This document shows, piece after piece, positions 47,601 to 59,473 of a stretch of DNA of 64,000 nucleotides. This DNA is from Corinectria fuckeliana. Lineage: Eukaryota; Ascomycota; Sordariomycetes; Hypocreales; Nectriaceae. The stretch covers positions 372,001 to 436,000 of the forward strand of contig WPDH01000067.1 in NCBI GenBank assembly GCA_019137255.1, read 5' to 3'. A model generated the notes under the pieces. It did no database searches. It saw nothing but the letters and a program-made list of their open reading frames with translations, and was not told the origin of the DNA. Numbering within the stretch: position 1 is the stretch's first letter; every line of letters begins with the position of its first letter. The translations under genes were made by a program, and so were the position numbers.

Positions 47601-50338
47601 GGTATTCGTACAGCACTGTCGACTATAATAACTCATCTCTATACTCAAGTTGGTAGTTGCTTGACAAGGTAGTTTGTGAACTCTGCGCTGTCTGTGACTC
47701 TGTGGCTTCAGCTCGCTAAAGCCAAGCTCTCTACCTTAGCTACTTAGGTTAACAACCCTTGGTCTCAGCGGCGGTGCCAACAGGGAGCTTTTCTTCTTCA
47801 GCCCTTCGGAGTACCTTTCCTTTCTCTTCAGGGCCCCTAGTCCTTCTAGTGTCCGTTGTCCGTCCGCGCTGTCCCCTCCTTTGGACCGGGTGGATCTGGC
47901 CCTCGTGGAGCCTCAATCCCACGATGCGATGTCCGCAAGCGCGCTAATGACGGATCCGCGCTTCTTTATTCTTTTGCGCCTGGGCCCGCACTGTTCATCT
48001 CGAGTCTAGAAGTTGGGATCGCGGTCAGCGGTGTGATTGGAGCGCATTTCCCTTCTCCTTGGCTTAGTCGGACGGTGAAGGAAGGTGAGCATAAGGCGCC
48101 TATCCGCGCTCTCCAGTTCGTAGTCGGGGTTCGTCCACGATGCGTCGGTTGGATAATGTCCATGTCTTGCCGCGGAGGAGCACCAGGAAAAGGTACAGCT
48201 TCCTCGAATATACGTGGTAATTAATTGCCTAGAGATCGGGAGACTAATGATGCGGGGTTTTCATTTCTGATTTGGCTATCGAGTTGTGACTGGTCGTGCT
48301 AGATCTCAGAGTAGGTATCTTGGCGAGTCCCAAGATTGAAACTAGACGAGGCCTATGCGATATTTTCAGGCGAATTTCTTCATAAGCCATTGGTTGCCTC
48401 AAGCTTTCCGCCTCGAAACGACGAAGCTGGCACGACATGATCTAATATCTTGGCGTACGAAGTAGATTTATGGAATGGTCGCATAACGGGCTTTGTTCAA
48501 GGTCAGTCCAATAAGGCGAAGATCCATGTGCCTGAGGAAAGCGCCTCACAAGGGTACAACTACCTGTATCCATACCTTAGTAAATCGTACTTCGTAGGTT
48601 AAGATGATACTGTTCTTTAGAAGTTTTGTCTTCAAGTCCCGAGAACCTAGCTTGTTCGAGAAATGTATCCTCAGTTGGCCGTATACCTAAGTAAGTAATC
48701 AAGCATGGTGTATTCGTACCTCGCACCAGCCCAATCGAAATCCATTAACCCACAACGCAGCGATGATACACAGCCAACGCCTGTCCTTGACGCGTTATCA
48801 CATACAGCCGAGGACGACTCTCTGCGACCGCAGACGAGACGAGACGAGGCGGGGCTTCGACCTACGGACCTGCCGTTGCCTTTGTCTGAGAGAGGAGCCG
48901 CCGCGACTGACTCCTGAGCGTGTTTGGAGATGGCTTGTGCCATGTATGAGCTTGAGCATCGGTTGCGTGAACGGAGAATCACAATATGTGAAACACGACG
49001 ACGACGTGAGACGAATGAGATGCTTATTACTATTATGTAGGTGATGGACTCCTGGGGCGCTTGGTAGGGTACTTGTCCCCGCACGCTGGATCATTTAGAA
49101 GGTGAGGCTACCAACGCCCGGATTGCGTAGTGGTGAGCCTGTAGCCCTTGTGTTTTAGATTAGAGTTCTCGCCCTCACCGACGCGTACGTAGTAGCTTCA
49201 GCTACTTCCATCGATAGCGAGGACCAGGGACAACTGAGATCCAGATGACGCCCGTCTTTTAATGAAGACGAGATGCTCTCGGGATCAAACACAGCCCCTG
49301 CATTGACACGCCTAGTCTGTGCAGCGCGCTCCCTCCCGCAACCCTGCTGAAACACAGTCGCGAGACGAGAGAACGACCCCCGTAATCACGTCGCAGCGCA
49401 ACTCAAATCAACCAACGGCTTCCGATTCGCAAACGGCTCTGGTGCAATATTGGTCCGGTGTCATGCTGGAGGGGCCAGGCCAGCCCACGACCCGTGTGAC
49501 TTCATTACACCGGAACTAAGAGCGCCCCAACTGGCGACGCCTAGCGTGTCGCGGCCCGGCTCTCTGTTCGTTGCGCCCGAGAGCCCTGGGAACTGAGACC
49601 AGACACGAGAGACCAGTCTGGGCTGTGGCTGAGCTACCGGTACTAAGCTATGTACTGTGCTACATTGGCGAGCCGTGAAGCGGCCTGAACCTGGTCGTTC
49701 CCCCAGGCCATCTGGAAGGCCGCTTATCGTGGGGTCGCCGAGCTATGCTGTGAGGGGAGACCCTTGCATTTGAGGAACCTGCGAAGGTTGAAACCGTGGG
49801 TTATGGCCTGTCGTCTCGTAGTTTGGTTGGATGGACCTGCTGCTTTTTGACTCCCCCCGAGCTTGCCTGTCCGAGGCCTCAACTAGACATCTTGGTCGCA
49901 TACATACTAGTACTAGTATGAGTTTAGTAGAATTACTCTATACTACGTACCTACCTACTAGGTAGTAGTACTCACATGCCATAAACCATCCACTCTCGCT
50001 TCCTTCCTGCTTCCCTTTCTTGCTCCCTCCCTGCTCTTTCCTTTCCTTTGCCGTTTCCCTTCCGTTTCCCTTCTCCCTCCCCTCTCCTTCCTATTCATCC
50101 CTCTTTTCAAGGCTGGTCCTTTCCCCTTCGTATGTACTAATTCCTCACCACCTCAGTCTGAGACTGGGTTCCATTCTTCCTTTTCAACAACCGCGCCCTT
50201 TCCCCCACACCGGCCAACCACTGTCGCTATCGATTCTCCGAGAGCTGGGCTCATAAGCAGAGTCGGGACTCAAAGGACTGCACACCGAACGTTCATTTGC
50301 CCTTTTCACATCAAAAACGACTTTCAACAAAGGATAAT
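44683..50338. other. 5.7-kb gene-poor region
   Basis: Between the start of the NADH dehydrogenase gene (-) and the start of the membrane-protein gene (+). Only short ORFs without recognisable domains occur. It holds near-copies of the GTACGAAGTAC motif (46789-46799, 48455-48465, 48587-48597), an 18-bp perfect palindrome (49903-49920) and a CT-rich promoter-like tract at 49985-50135. Confidence 0.55.
49985..50135 (+). promoter_or_regulatory. CT-rich core-promoter tract
   Basis: About 150 bp almost purely C and T on the sense strand, ending about 200 bp before the ATG at 50339. Such tracts commonly lie just upstream of transcription starts in filamentous fungi. Assignment is by position and composition only. 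Confidence 0.5.
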
Positions 50339-52057
50339 ATGGTACACTCGATCGCCAACCCTCGCAAGGGCCGCTGGCAGCTGGAGGCAAGGCAGACAGA
50401 CAGCATCACCCTACCTCCGTGGACCCGGGCGGATGAGAGCGATCACGAGGACTACGATGTTGCCGTCATGAACAGGCGCAAGATGAGGCGCGGAAACAAA
50501 CGAAGCGAGTGCCAAGGACCCCTAACCGAGCCCAACGTCCAACTATCCCCCACGTCCGTCTCAACCCCCGCGCTCCGAAAGCGAGAAAGCAGCGACATCC
50601 CCGGCAACTCTCTCAGAGAGACTGCCGTCGAAGTTTCTTCCCACATCACCACTCAGTCGAGTGCTAGCCAAACCGCCACCGAGACGGCTGCCGTGACAGC
50701 TACTCCGACTGCTACCAATACTGCCGAGCCCGTTGCAGATCAGACTGCTGGAAGTGACAGTGATGGCTTCAGCGATAGTGCCAGCGAGAGCGAGGATGAT
50801 AACGGCCACGACGACAACGCCCGGAACGAGGCAATCGTATCAGGACCCTCTGCAACGGCCGATGCGAGTCTTCCCGGATCTACAGGATCTGAAGCAATGG
50901 TAAGTCAATCGAGGGCGCCACTTGGATCGCCTTGATAAGATACAGGGTCATTTGAGTAGCTCCGGACGTCGCTGAGATTCTCCAAATGCTGACTGTTAAG
51001 ATTTCATCCAAAGGTAGTCTGCACGATGACGTCCATAAAATCCTCTACTCTGTCGGAGCCGTCGGTGAGTTAATCACACGTCGCTGTTGTCATATTTCGC
51101 TAACACAACGAAGTTGGGATGATTTTGATCATAGGCGTAGGCATTATTGTGTGGAAGTTGCACAAGAGATCACGCCGCCGAAACGCTGCTCCCCTGGACG
51201 ACATGTCTTTCCACAAGCCTGGCCGCTTTGATAGGGTGCTCGCCAAGGTGCCCTTCATAAAAAACCGTTTCACCAACCTCGAGTGGTATACTATTGAAGA
51301 CCCGTCGAAGTCTGCATACGAAAAGACGCACTTTGAAAAACCCCCGAAATTCGCCTCACGACGCATAGAGTCGCAGTTTTTCGCTCCTGATAAGCCCGTG
51401 GGTGTGTATAGTTCACCAAGGATTGGATCGTCGAGATCAAAGTCGACATTCGACGCGTTCAGCCCCACGGGCACTACGTTTGTCGAAAGCACCGCAGTGC
51501 AAGTTCAGGTCATGTCCAAGCTAGAACCGAAGCAGGTGCGATTATCAGGTTCCGGGAAGCTAGTGCCAACGACGCCTAGATACACGTACAGCAACTCTAG
51601 ACGCCAGACCGGAGTCAGCGAGCTATCATCCATTTCCTCTGGATTCGGCGACGGGGACATCATAATCACGCCGAGCAACACATACACCACATCCGCTGTA
51701 CCCTCTCTACCCGCAGCCGTGGCAAACCCCTCACGAGAGTCCTCCCTGCGTTCGTACCGCGACAACTTTCGACAGTCGTCATTGCATTCATCCCGGGACG
51801 ACTCCCGACAAAACTCGATGCACTCGTCTCGTAGAGACGCCCGACGTGATACGGCATCGACAGATGTGTCGTTGGATGCGCGGCCCAAGTTTCACAGCGT
51901 CAACTCGTGGGTAAAGCAGCAGACAGGACACATGCGTCGAGAGCAACAACGCGGCGCCGATGGCGACGCGCCTCCCGTGCCCATGTTGCCGCCACCGGAG
52001 CAGAAATTCCGCCTGATGATGCCGGATGGAGAGGAGCCGCGCCGGGTAGAATTGTAA
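50339..52057 (+). CDS. Single-pass membrane protein with Ser/Thr-rich N-terminal domain
   Basis: Three exons: 50339-50899, 51001-51064 and 51114-52057 (acceptors TTAAG and CGAAG); 522 aa. Residues 1-190 are rich in Ser, Thr, Asp and Glu with TxT/SxS clusters (TATETAAVTATPTATNTAEP) and no predicted signal peptide. One transmembrane helix spans the exon 2/3 join (VVGMILIIGVGIIVWKLH), followed by a positive stop-transfer cluster (KRSRRR). The remaining 300 residues are hydrophilic, with Ser/Arg repeats (SLRSYRDNFRQSSLHSSRDD) and a Pro-rich end. The layout resembles fungal WSC/Mid2-type surface sensors, but no cysteine-rich WSC domain or recognisable Mid2 domain is present, so a sensor role is only a guess. 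Confidence 0.7.
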
Positions 52058-52293
52058 TGAGGACCTGGAAAGTGAGCTTTCCGAGTCGGAGAGAAAGGCG
52101 TCGTCTCGGGGGAGGAGTATGTAAATTCCGAAAAGGCGACAATGGGAGCTATCCTGCAGACAGCATGTATATGATGTGAACGAGCACCTGGGTTTTTATG
52201 TATAGCGAATCAGTAAAGTTGTAACCCGCCAAATCACTTTATACTTTTGTATGTTTATAAATTTTGATATCCTGGCCTAGAAGCTAGTTCGTT

Positions 52294-54500
52294 CTACTCG
52301 GAAGGGAACATTTCCCAGAAGCCAATTTCCATCTACCCATGATTAGTTTTCTCCATGTGTAGATATAGAACGGGATGATGATTTACCCTGAGCGCATGAA
52401 TAAAAATCTTGACTAGTTCCTCGATCCGTGTCGGTGACTGAAGAAGGATGTGCTTCTCAAGCAAATCTACACAGCCGGAGATCAGTACACAGTACACACA
52501 CTTACTTATAGCTCCATTGCGTTGTCAGTGGAGCTTGGAGAGGAATGCAGCAACCAACCGGATCCAAGTTTGACAGCCTCAACGTAGTCGTCGGCAACGT
52601 AGTTCTGAATCCACTTCCAGTACGTGTTATTCTCCCGTTGCGTGTCCGTGTGCCCGTGTAGCATCTGCGCGACGGCGCCGTACCCGAGGAGACACGGAGC
52701 CAGCGCCATTTGCAGGCCGAGCCAGTCGCTTGTCTGGCCGACGTCGAGGACGTAGCGTGTGTAGGCGGTGCAGGCTGTGCGTGGTGATTAGTACCGGGGG
52801 GGGGAGACGAAGAAGGGAAAGGCGAGAGGCGCACCTTGGTGCTCCTCCGTGGCGCGCACGTCGGCGATGGAGAGGCCGAAGGTGTTGCAGTAGGATGTGT
52901 GCAGTTTCAGCTCGTGCATGATGTGTGCGACGATCTCGCTTGCCTAGGGGAAGAGAAAGAAAGACAGAGCTGGTTAGCTACCGCCCGTCCCCTCGGAGCG
53001 AGAACTCACTCTTGAGATGTCCTCGGGGTCCTGCGCCTTGTACGCCGCGAGGCCGTTGGCCCGCGCGAAGTGAATCTGCCATGATCAAGTATCAGTCCTC
53101 ACCCCCCTTTGCAATCCGCAGGCAACCAGGCTCACGAGGTAGAGGTAGTCCTGGACGATGTATCCCTTGAACGACTCGAGCGGCAGCGTCCCGTTGCCCA
53201 TGGCCATGACGAACGGGTGGTGCACAAACTCCCTCCAGACGTCCCTGACATCCGGCCGCGCGAGGAGATACTCGATGAAGTAGCCCCTTTGACTGTGCGT
53301 TAGAGACGGGAAACATGGACAGACAGGTGGAGCCTCTGCTTACGGCGAGAATGGCAGCGTGTACGTCGAGTGGAAGTGGTCCAGCGGGCCGTGTCCCTTG
53401 CCCAGCCCCGGCGCCGTCCGGATTGCGGCCTCGATGTATCGGCATGCGGAGCGGACGGCGTCGGGCGTGTCGAGCCCCTTGGCCAGGTTCGCCGCGATGG
53501 CCGCTTGTCCCCGTCAGCGCGTGCGGCATCCCCTCACGATTCTTATGACTTACAAGCCAGCGAGCACCCGGTGCCGTGCGTGCTCGAGCTCGCCTGGTAC
53601 GGGCTCTCCACGCGGAACACGTCCTTGGCGCCGTCGCCGCCCACGAGCACGTCCACGACCAGCCTCCTCTCGCCCTCGGTCTCGGCGGCCGTCAGGTCGT
53701 CCCTGAACGGCCGGTGGCCGCCCTTGACGAGCACCCACTTGGGTCCCAGGGCGTGGATCTCGCGCGCCACGGCCTCGAGGTCGTCCACGGAGCGGATGTC
53801 CACGGCGGGGCGGCCGCGCTGCGCGAGGAGCAGGGCGGCCTCGGGGATGTTGGGCGTGAGCACGGTGGTGAGCGGGAGGAGGTGCTGCGCGAGCTGCTGG
53901 ATGGCCTCGTGCGGGAGGAGCTGCGCGCCGGAGGTCGAGACCATGACCTGCGGAGAGTGGTTAGACGGAGGGTTGCACGTGGTGGAGTGGGCGAGGCGAG
54001 GGAGCTATCGTACGGGGTCCACGACGAGGGCTGGGATCTTGTGCTTGACGACCATCTGCGAGACCATCTCTATCGTGTCTGCAGTGGTCAACATGCCTGC
54101 GCCCTCGCAAACACATCTCGTTAGCTCCGTCCCTCGACCGTGGCGTTGGAACACAACCCACCCGTCTTGACAACGTCAACACCCACGTCCTCCACGCACG
54201 CCTCTATCTGCTGGGCCACAAACGCAGCGGGGACGACGTGAATCCCGCGAACGCCCTGCGTGTTCTGCGCCGTCAGCGCCGTCGTGGCCGTCATGGCGTA
54301 GCAGCCATGCGCGGCGATGACCTTCTGGTCTGCCTCGAGGCCCCTGTGAAGTCGCAACTGTTAGCGCAATGCTGCAAGGCCGAGACACTCTCACCATCTT
54401 CCCTTTAGCATGGCCTGAGATGTATGAGTCGAAGGAGCGTCACTTACGCCCCGCCCGAGCTGTCCGAGCCGGCAATAACCAGCACCCGACCCTGGACCAT
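52294..54500 (-). CDS. THI20: Fused HMP/HMP-P kinase and TenA/thiaminase II (THI20 family)
   Basis: Bifunctional thiamine enzyme: phosphorylates hydroxymethylpyrimidine (phosphate) and hydrolyses thiamine breakdown products. Eleven exons: 54500-54448, 54343-54162, 54096-54014, 53947-53554, 53503-53344, 53286-53136, 53075-53010, 52943-52835, 52774-52559, 52466-52387 and 52332-52294; they join in frame to 510 aa. Kinase half: VLVIAGSDSSGGAGLEADQK, VVDPVMVSTSGAQLLP, KWVLVKGGHRP, and the anion-hole STHGTGCSLASAIAANLAKG. TenA half: VMAMGNGTLPLESFKGYIVQ, the nucleophile-region ACTAYTRYVLD, IEELVKIFIHALR and the acidic C-terminal motif MEIGFWEMF. Donor GTTGGT of intron 9 is weak but required for frame and conservation. 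It lies tail-to-tail with the membrane-protein gene (236 bp apart). Confidence 0.93.
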
Positions 54501-55217
54501 GATGCCTCCTTTTTTGAACGATGCGTGTCTGTCTAGGAAGAGAGAAGGTAGAAGCCTGCTGAAACTGCGAGAATTAGACAGTTGATTGAACCCAGCCGTC
54601 GACTGATGGATTTTGTAAGAGGGTGGTGAAACTAGGTATTACGTTTATCTAGACTGCCTATCTAGCCTTGAGTGGGGTTGGGGGTGCCCAAACGAAGACA
54701 CAGCATTATAACGTCATCACCTCAGCTTTTGCATTATTCTCACCAGCTTCGATTCGGTCTATAAACAATAACAAGATGACTAACTGACTATAGGCAACCT
54801 TCTAAGACGCTAGCTCAACTTGAGGGAAGAGTGTCTGGATGACTGGCACAGGACATTGTGGCTGGATCAAGCACTACACTCTGAATTCACCACCGTCTGC
54901 AAGGTTACACAAAGAATTGCCAGGCATCGCTCGCATATACATACTCATCTCATTCATCATCAACCTGCCACGTCTCCTTCAGAAGCCCTGGCTCTCCCCT
55001 GGGCTCCTCGTCCAAACTCCAAAGGATCCAACGCAGCTCTAACCAGTTCCCCATGCTGCCCCGTAAACTTGTTATATACATTTGTCCACATAATGGGCTC
55101 TCTCCCTGCCCGTGCAATTGTGCGTTGGCTCATGACTTTTGGTTGTTATACATTTGCATCTCATCTCAAAGAGCTGTCTCTTCTCGCATATCCATTGACT
55201 CTTGTCCTCGTCTCGCT
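54501..55217. other. Intergenic region THI20 - Rictor
   Basis: 717 bp holding the THI20 promoter and the Rictor 3' UTR. No thiamine-pyrophosphate riboswitch-like CTGAGA element was recognised upstream of THI20. No gene is seen. Confidence 0.6.
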
Positions 55218-58200
55218 TCAGCCGTAGATGTTAAGTGGCGCTGGAAACAAGTCGCGTGGTACTTCTACCGGCTCGCTGATGCTCCTCTGCCTCTCCGTTC
55301 GGTCGTCTCCGGAGCTGCCGTTACCAGAGCCGCTCTCGCTCGCGCTGTCGTCATCGCTGCTGTCGCTGTCCTCCTCTTCCTCGTCGAACACGATCTGCCG
55401 CATAACGTTCTTGTCGAACAAGTCAATCACCATCCTCCGCACTCCTAGCCGGTAGTGGTTCCACTCCATTGCACCCATGACCTCTTTGAAGAACACCTTG
55501 CTTCGAAAGGCACTTGGCTTGCGTTGCCTCAGCTTCTGCAGCTCCGTGACCGCTTTCTTGTAGAGAACCATATTCCCTAGGTCAACGATGAGCTCGAGAA
55601 CTCGCTTATTTACATCTTCGTCGCTCAGGAGCTGTATCATCTCTCCAGGTTCCAGAGGTGGTCGAGCGGCGCGTCGAGGAGGCGCGTCGGGTGCGGTCCG
55701 CTGCGTCGTTGGGACAGTGATGGAAGCAACAGTCCTCTGCTTCCATGGTTTGAGAGATAGTAGTTTTGACAAGTCTGCCGGAATACAGAATCCAAGAGAG
55801 GTACCCAAAGGCGTCGTGTTTGCGTCCCAACCATTTTCCGATAGTATCTCCAGGCCGTGAGTCGAGCGAGAGATTAGGCCTAGGACGAAGAAAGCTGTGC
55901 CTCGAAGGCTCATCACCTCATGCGACTCGGCAATCTTGATGATCTGTTCCACCACATCGCTGGACTCGAGAAAGGGGGCTCCGAGTTCCATTGATCCAAC
56001 ATTGCCCACCGCCCAAAGGCAGCCCTTGACCTTGGTAAGAGTCTCCACGTCGCTCGACTGCATTCCGTGATCGCGGATCGTGGCTGCAAACTCCTGAAAA
56101 TGCCCCTTATCGCTGAGAAGCCTGCAGCCCTCCTGGGTGCGCGTCAACTCCCGGTAGAAATGTGGAGGCACATGGCTGTCATGGAAGTCGGAATCCGCCT
56201 CGCCATCGTCAAACATACTAATCCGATGATTGTGCTCGTCCGGATCCACGAGGAAGGCCTTGGCTAGGCTGGCCTCAATAACGCTGACATAGGTATCGTT
56301 GCGACCCAAAAACCAGTCATCCATTTCGTTGCTGATGTAGTCCAACCCATCCAAGTAATGGTATCCAATTGATGTGGACAAAAATCGTAGTAATAGCGGT
56401 GCTCCAATCTCGCCAAGATGATCGAGTGCTGGCCTACATTCGACAATGTACTCTAGATATGTCTTCCTGTTGCAAGCTTTCTCCAGAATTTTGACCGCCG
56501 TCGAACATACTTCGATTTCCGGGTCGTAGAGTTGCGTCACAAGGAGCTGAATGGCCCACTTGGAGTCGCCCACTCCCCCCTGGCTAGTCGCCGAGGGCAC
56601 TGGGCGGATGGCATATTTGCGAAGGGCGTTTGTTGCGTGAATTCGAATTTCCTTGGTCCCGGCGGTCAAGGCCTTGGAAACCAAGACGCGAGGATGACCT
56701 TGAATACTGTAGTCGAAACTCGATAGAAGCAGTTTGATAAGATCAGGCCGCTGCTTCAAATCCACAATGTGATACATCATGTTGAACATTCTCCATCTCT
56801 CCATGAGCTGGAGGCCTTTTGGGTCACTGCTCAGAGCACCGAGCATGGGGAAATAGCCTCCGCAGAGCGTATCGGTCACACGATCTCTCGAAAACATGGG
56901 ATATTGGGCTGTAAGTCCACTGGTCTGAGTGACGGTTAGACTCAAACTCCAACAGTTGCTGGCATGGAAGAACTTACTGGATCGCACTGAGCAAGGCATT
57001 CCGCTATTTGCCTCAACAGTTTGCTGTCCGCTAAGAACTTTATGCCCTCCGGCGATTGCAGCAGCGAGTGCATCAGCGCACAACCTGCCCTGACGTACTT
57101 CTGGGTGTTTCTCGTGTTCTTGATTTCGGCAAATTTGTACTTGAAGGGCCTGTAAAAACTGATGATTCTCTTCATGAATTTCGACGCCTTGATAGCCTCC
57201 TCGAGTCGCTTCCCGCTTTGGAGAGGCCCATCAAACACTTTGACGATATTTTCCCAGTTCCATTTTGCGTAGTTGGAGCTATTGAGTACGTTTGTTTCGA
57301 TGAGGAGTTGTCGGAAAGTGGCATCGTCAAACACAATTGCGGAGGTAGATTTCGGTACGTCTTCAAGAGACGCCAAGTCCACCATGCTGTTACTGGACGG
57401 CAATGCACCCGCTACGCTTCCCGAAGGTGCGCTCCTGTATAGCGTCCGACTGACGCTACTGATTTGATAGACAATTCCCGACGCAATAAAGTGGCCGTCG
57501 TTGCCCACCTTGGCGGCTGCCGAGAAAAGCTCCGGTAGAAGATGGAGCTCTGAGCTCCATGAAGGGGGCAGAAGTCGGCTAGAGAGCTTGAGCACCTCGC
57601 CGATCAGAAGAGTCGTCTTGCGCTTGAGGGTAGGATTCTCATCTTCCTGTGCGATTTTCAGGAGGATAGGGAGAAGGTTCGACTTGATGAAGACGGCCAG
57701 GAGTAGAGCAGTGTAATGCTCGACAAAGTTTTGCTCACCGGTCTCTTCCTCGACATACAATGTCTGCCCCCTGTCTCGGCTGTTTGGCGACTTCAAGTTG
57801 GCGACTCTCCCGTATGTCGTCAATCTGCGCCCGGCAAGGAAGGACGTCGCCCACGCCGGCGACTTGATCCTAAGCAACGAAAACACGAGATCGATGACAG
57901 TCTCACGAATCGCGGGGTTTGGGAGCAGCATACTTGTGGTGAGCGATCGGATGGACCGGAAGTCATACATGCAAAGAGACATCAGGCCTGGCCATGACTT
58001 CAAGGCTGTGGCGATGGCCTTGGAATTTTGCTTGAGAACGATCTCGTTGGTGAGAAGCTGATCGGTAAAAACAGTGAAGAGAACCTCGAGACTATAACCG
58101 GGCTGCAGATACTTTCGCTTCTTAGGCGAGTCTAGCAGGTAGAGGAAGGCGGAGGTCAAACTTTCTGGGGCTTTGTAGATGCCCTCAGAAAGCGCCTCTG

Positions 58201-59473
58201 ATAGAGGCCCCATGCCACCCGATGCTACCAGTAGCGCCGGGTCACGCACCAAGATCTCGGCCAGCGTCTCGATGCAAATGGGCCGGAGGCGATCGACATC
58301 CTGATCAGAGGCCTGGATGTTGGTCCGGCGGTCTTCTCCGTGTTCGGCGACTGCGACAATGGTTCGTACGACGGCGCGGGAGATTTCCTTAACACCCCCC
58401 TTGACGTCAAGGAACGCGCGGACAAACTTGAGGGCCTGCTCACGTTCTACGTCTGCCTTTCGATAATTGTTCAACGACCTGACAGTGTTAGTAATGAGAT
58501 TGTATCGTGTCCCGAAAGCACCCTACCGAATGACTAGATAGTCTGTGTTTAGGCTTCGAATCCTCTTGAGCGATGCCGCGTCTGAGATGGCATATCTCGT
58601 CATCCGGTAACCCGCCGCAACGACCTCCCGACTCTCACTCAATAGCATCACTTGCATCCGCAGTCCAAAGACGGACCAAACGAGATCGTACTTGAGAGTC
58701 TGGTGGCGCTTGAACAAGTCGACTAACTGATTCCCGCGACTGACATAGTATTCAGGCATCATGCCTTCGACCTCAAGCGCTCGAAGGAGCTCTGTCAGCG
58801 CATATGTCGGGCTCTCCGCGGACTCTTCGACGTCAGATCCTACGCCAGACCGTGACGCACTCTGCGGAGAGCGCACGACATTTGCGTCAACAGCGGCGGG
58901 TTGAGTTCGGTTTCGAGTCGGAGTCGCGGGAGGGACCTGGCGGGTGCGCTGGCTGTCAGATATCTTCTGCCGTAGCTCCCTGATGCGCGTGTTGCTGGCA
59001 TTGAGTTCGGCTTCCACCTTCTGACGTTGCTCTTTGGCCTGCTTGGCTTTCTTAGAGTTGAGCGCCTCGAGCATGTTCTCGCTACCCTCCTTGATCTTCA
59101 TCTCACGGTTGAGACTTTCCTTGAGAGCCGCGATAGCCTTGTCCGCAAAGGACTCGGTGTCATCCTCGTCCACCTTATCCATGAAGCTGCTTGGATGCAT
59201 AGACCCAGCGTCACCCCTGCTGCCCGCACGACTGCGCAGCTCGGAACTGAAGCTCCCGGGGGCGCCGCCAGGATTCAGACTGCTCCCGCGCGGCGCAAAG
59301 GTGACGGCCAAGGCTGAGGTCGACAGGTTACGAGCACCAGCGCCATTTGGAGGCTGGAGACCACTGCCATCGCGGTCAAGGCTGGTGCGGCCGGGGACCT
59401 GAGACTGCTGCGAGGAGCCTTGACTAGAGGTCAGGCCCTTCTGGGCTGCGGCGGCAGAGGAGCTCAGCATCAC
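55218..59473 (-). CDS. AVO3: TORC2 subunit Rictor/Avo3 homologue
   Basis: Scaffold subunit of TOR complex 2, controlling cell growth, actin and AGC kinases. Three exons: 59473-58527, 58478-56978 and 56924-55218; 1,384 aa. The N-terminal 100 residues are Ser/Gly-rich. A charged coiled-coil (about 108-175, AALKESLNREMKIKEGSENM) resembles the HR1-like N-terminus of fungal members. The Rictor N-terminal helical-repeat domain follows (YKADVEREQ-type block, here NNYRKADVEREQALKFVRAF, then IETLAEILVRDPALLVASGG). The middle has SKFMKRIISFYRPFK and the later conserved GGYFPMLGALSSDPKGLQLM, then HPRVLVSKALTAGTKEIRIH (RasGEF-N-like and Rictor_V regions, with DLGNMVLYKKAV near the end). The acidic/Ser tail EEEEDSDSSDDDSASE is probably disordered. 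The start is the first ATG of the open frame. Confidence 0.9.
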
